Assembly: GCA_903916165.1 (NCBI GenBank) | Contig: CAIWVR010000504.1 | Location: forward strand, 1-6,740 | DNA length: 6,740 nucleotides | DNA from: an uncultured Hyphomicrobiales bacterium | GTDB lineage: Bacteria; Pseudomonadota; Alphaproteobacteria; Rhizobiales; Beijerinckiaceae | Direction of reading: 5' to 3' | Shown here: positions 4,845-6,740 of the stretch, in pieces | Layout of the letters: each line of letters opens with the position of its first letter | Numbering within the stretch: position 1 is the stretch's first letter | Position numbers and translations under genes: made by a program | Notes under the pieces: generated by a model | What the model was told of the DNA's origin: nothing | What the model saw: the letters and a program-made list of their open reading frames with translations, nothing else | The model's database searches: none

Positions 4845-6740
4845 TCAAGCCGCCTTCTTCTTCGCGTCCTGGATGGCCTGCCAGATATGGTAAGGCGTCA
4901 CCGGCATGGTGATGTCGCGCAAGCCGTAGTCCTTCAGCGCATCGACGACGCCGTTGACGATACATGACAGCGCCGGCGTGGTGCCGCCTTCGCCGCCTGC
5001 CTTGATGCCGAGCGGATTGGTCGGCGACAGCACCTGCGCGATTTCCGTGCGGAACGAGGGCATATTGTCGAAGCGCGGCATGCCGTAATCCATGAATGAC
5101 CCCGCCAGTGGCTGCCCGGAATCAGGATCGATCTGGAACAATTCCCACATCGCCTGGCCGACGCCCTGCGCGATGCCGCCATGCGTCTGGCCGTGGACGA
5201 TCAGCGGATTGATGCAGCGGCCGACATCGTCAACCGTGGCATAGCGCTTGAGGTCGATCCAGCCGGTTTGCGGGTCGATCTCGACCTCACAGATTGCCGT
5301 GCCGTTGGGGAAGACCGGTTCATGCATCTCATTGGTGAGGCCGATGTACAGGCCATCGGCAAGATCGCCGGGCAAAGTGAATTTTGCGGATTCCTTCGCC
5401 AGTTCGAACATCGAGAAGGTGCGGTTGGTCGCGCCATGATGGAAGCGCCCGTCGTCGAAGGTGATCTCGTCCTTCGCCTTGCCCAGCACATGGGCGGCAA
5501 TCGCCTTGCCCTTGTCGATCAGCAAGGTGCTGGCCTTCGAGATGACGGTGCCCGCATGGCGCATCGAGCGGCCCGAATGCGAGCCGCCGCCGACTTTCAC
5601 AATGTCGGTGTCGCCGATGATGATGGTCACGGACTCCACCGGCACATGGCAGAGATCGGCGACGACCTGCGCGAAACTGGTCTCGTGTCCCTGGCCTGAA
5701 GGCTGCGTCCCGATCACGCAGGACACCTTGCCCTCGGGATGAATGGTGATTTCGGCGCGCTCTTTCGGCGTGCCGATGGAGGATTCGACATAATTGGACA
5801 GGCCGACGCCATAGAGCTTGCCGCGCGCGCGCGTCGGCCCGGCGTGCCTCAGCACCCGTCCAGTCGGCGATGTCCATCGCCCAGTCCATGTTCTTCTCAT
5901 ATTCGCCACTGTCGTAGGTCGCGCCGACGGCATTGGTGTAGGGGAATTGGTCGGGACGCACGAGGTTCTTGCGGCGCAGCTCAATCTTGTCGAAGCCGCA
6001 TTCGTGCGCTGCCGTGTCCATCAGCCGTTCGATGACGAAATTCACCTCCGGACGTCCCGACGAGCGATAGGCCTGCGTGGGCACGGTGTTGGTAAACACG
6101 GCGCGCGCCCGCAATGTGGCGACCGGGATGTCATAGGAGCCGGTGATGAGCCCGGAGCCCTTGCCGAGCGGCGACAGCGAGACGCAGCGCGAGCCGGCGT
6201 TCGACATGTTGTCGGAGCGCATGGCGAGAATCTTGCCGCTGGCGTCGAGCGCGAGTTCTGCCTTCACCGCCAGATCGCGGCCCTGATAATCGGTGAGGAA
6301 GGCTTCCGAGCGCGAAATGGTGTTCTTGACCGCGCGGCCGACCTTTCTGGCCGCCCACATGACAAGACCATATTCGACATAGACGCGGTTCTTCGTGCCG
6401 AAATTGCCGCCGACGTCGAAGGTCAGCACGCGCACCTGCTCTGGCTCGACGCCGAGCACCAGTGCCAGTTCGTTCTTCTGGCGCACGGCACCGCCGCCGC
6501 CGCAATGCAGGAGATAGCGCCCCGTGGCAGCATCGTAATCGCCCAGCGCCGAGCGCGGCTCGATGGTGACGCCGGTGACGCGGGGAATGTAGATATCCAT
6601 CTTCACGACGTGGGCGGCGCTGGCGAAGGCGCGGTCGGTGCCGGCGACATCGCCGAAGGTCGTGTCGACGAAGACATTGTCGTGCGTCTCGTCCCAGACC
6701 GGCGCATGGCCCGGCTTGATCGCCTCGCGCTGGTCGACGA
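4845..6740 (-). pseudogene. Xanthine dehydrogenase/CoxL-family molybdopterin-binding large subunit, frameshifted and partial at 5' end
   Basis: Catalytic subunit of a molybdenum hydroxylase, which adds oxygen from water to aldehydes, purines or N-heterocycles. About 630 of an expected 770-800 residues are here; the N-terminus lies beyond 6740. Reading leftward, the first frame (6740 to about 5824) carries 'VWDETHDNVF', 'GGGGAVRQKNELALVLG', the pterin-binding DVGGNFGTK (6391-6417) and the active-site loop AYRSSGRPE (6046-6072). The second frame (about 5821 to 4845) carries 'GKLYGVGLSNYVE', GQGHETSFAQ (GQGHE at 5682-5696), 'NPLIVHGQTHGGIAQGVGQA' and GGEGG, whose Glu (4989-4991) is the expected catalytic base. 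The join is the (CG)6 tract at 5822-5833: restoring one CG gives ...ADARARGKLYG..., matching family spacing. As read, the first frame runs into unrelated residues until a stop at 5329. Both halves are otherwise well kept, so the lesion is recent, a switchable tract or a sequencing error. The loop is not the AYRCSFR of true CO dehydrogenase. Confidence 0.88.
5822..5833. repeat. (CG)6 dinucleotide tract at the frameshift site
   Basis: Six uninterrupted CG units lie exactly where the two conserved reading frames of the hydroxylase meet. Seven units (or, less well, four) would give one continuous frame. Dinucleotide tracts of this kind slip during replication and are also error-prone in sequencing and assembly. 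Confidence 0.8.

Noticed and set aside
4633..4965. Minus-strand frame crossing the palindrome (110 codons)
   Set aside because: It spans the hydroxylase end, the repeat and the binding-protein start in the wrong frame; the VIARSEFAPRND-like peptide is a known by-product of translating such repeats.
5329..5823. The continuation of the first hydroxylase frame to its stop at 5329
   Set aside because: After the CG tract its residues become Arg/His-rich and lose all similarity, while the other frame carries the conserved hydroxylase sequence; it is an out-of-frame tail, not a domain.
4845..6740. Aerobic carbon monoxide dehydrogenase (coxL)
   Set aside because: The active-site loop reads AYRSSGR, not the AYRCSFR of CO-oxidising enzymes, and no coxM or coxS gene adjoins in the window.
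1..6740. CRISPR array, tRNA/rRNA genes, transposase or phage genes
   Set aside because: No regularly spaced repeats, RNA-gene folds or mobile-element enzymes were seen; the only dispersed-type element is the palindrome at 4799-4838.

Overview
The window is GC-rich and looks like an alphaproteobacterium, most probably of the Hyphomicrobiales. This rests on codon and base composition, on gene families common in that group (NMT1-type solute-binding proteins, a CoxL-type molybdenum hydroxylase, an HU protein with an Ala/Lys/Pro-rich tail), and on a dispersed palindrome starting CGTCATTGCGAGG. The assignment is an inference; the window has no rRNA or other marker gene.

Layout from left to right. 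(1) 1-1820, minus strand: a Rieske non-heme iron oxygenase alpha subunit (504-1820) is followed, 83 nt downstream in its direction of transcription, by a secreted ABC-transporter solute-binding protein that runs off the left edge (1-420). (2) 1821-1968: a divergent promoter region. (3) 1969-2724, plus strand: a short-chain dehydrogenase/reductase, with a strong hairpin after it. (4) 2930-3355, plus strand: a histone-like HU protein with a 51-residue basic tail, closed by a clear intrinsic terminator. (5) 3561-3746, minus strand: a 61-residue single-pass membrane protein with its own candidate promoter. (6) 3855-6740, minus strand: the large, molybdopterin-binding subunit of a xanthine dehydrogenase/CO dehydrogenase-type hydroxylase, entering from the right edge and broken by a frameshift at a (CG)6 tract. 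A 40-nt perfect palindrome follows it, then a second NMT1-type solute-binding protein that has no signal peptide.

How the genes fit together. The Rieske oxygenase, SDR, molybdenum hydroxylase and two solute-binding proteins look like accessory catabolic genes for uptake and oxidation of small aromatic or heterocyclic compounds. The substrate cannot be read from the sequence. No reductase/ferredoxin partner, Mo-hydroxylase FAD or 2Fe-2S subunit, or ABC permease/ATPase lies in the window; they may lie outside it. The HU gene and the small membrane gene sit between the two catabolic groups and appear to be separately transcribed.

I found no clearly new system. The best leads are the dinucleotide-tract frameshift in the hydroxylase, the leaderless solute-binding protein behind a large palindrome, and the tailed HU protein. 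All gaps between genes are shorter than about 210 bases and are described in the entries.
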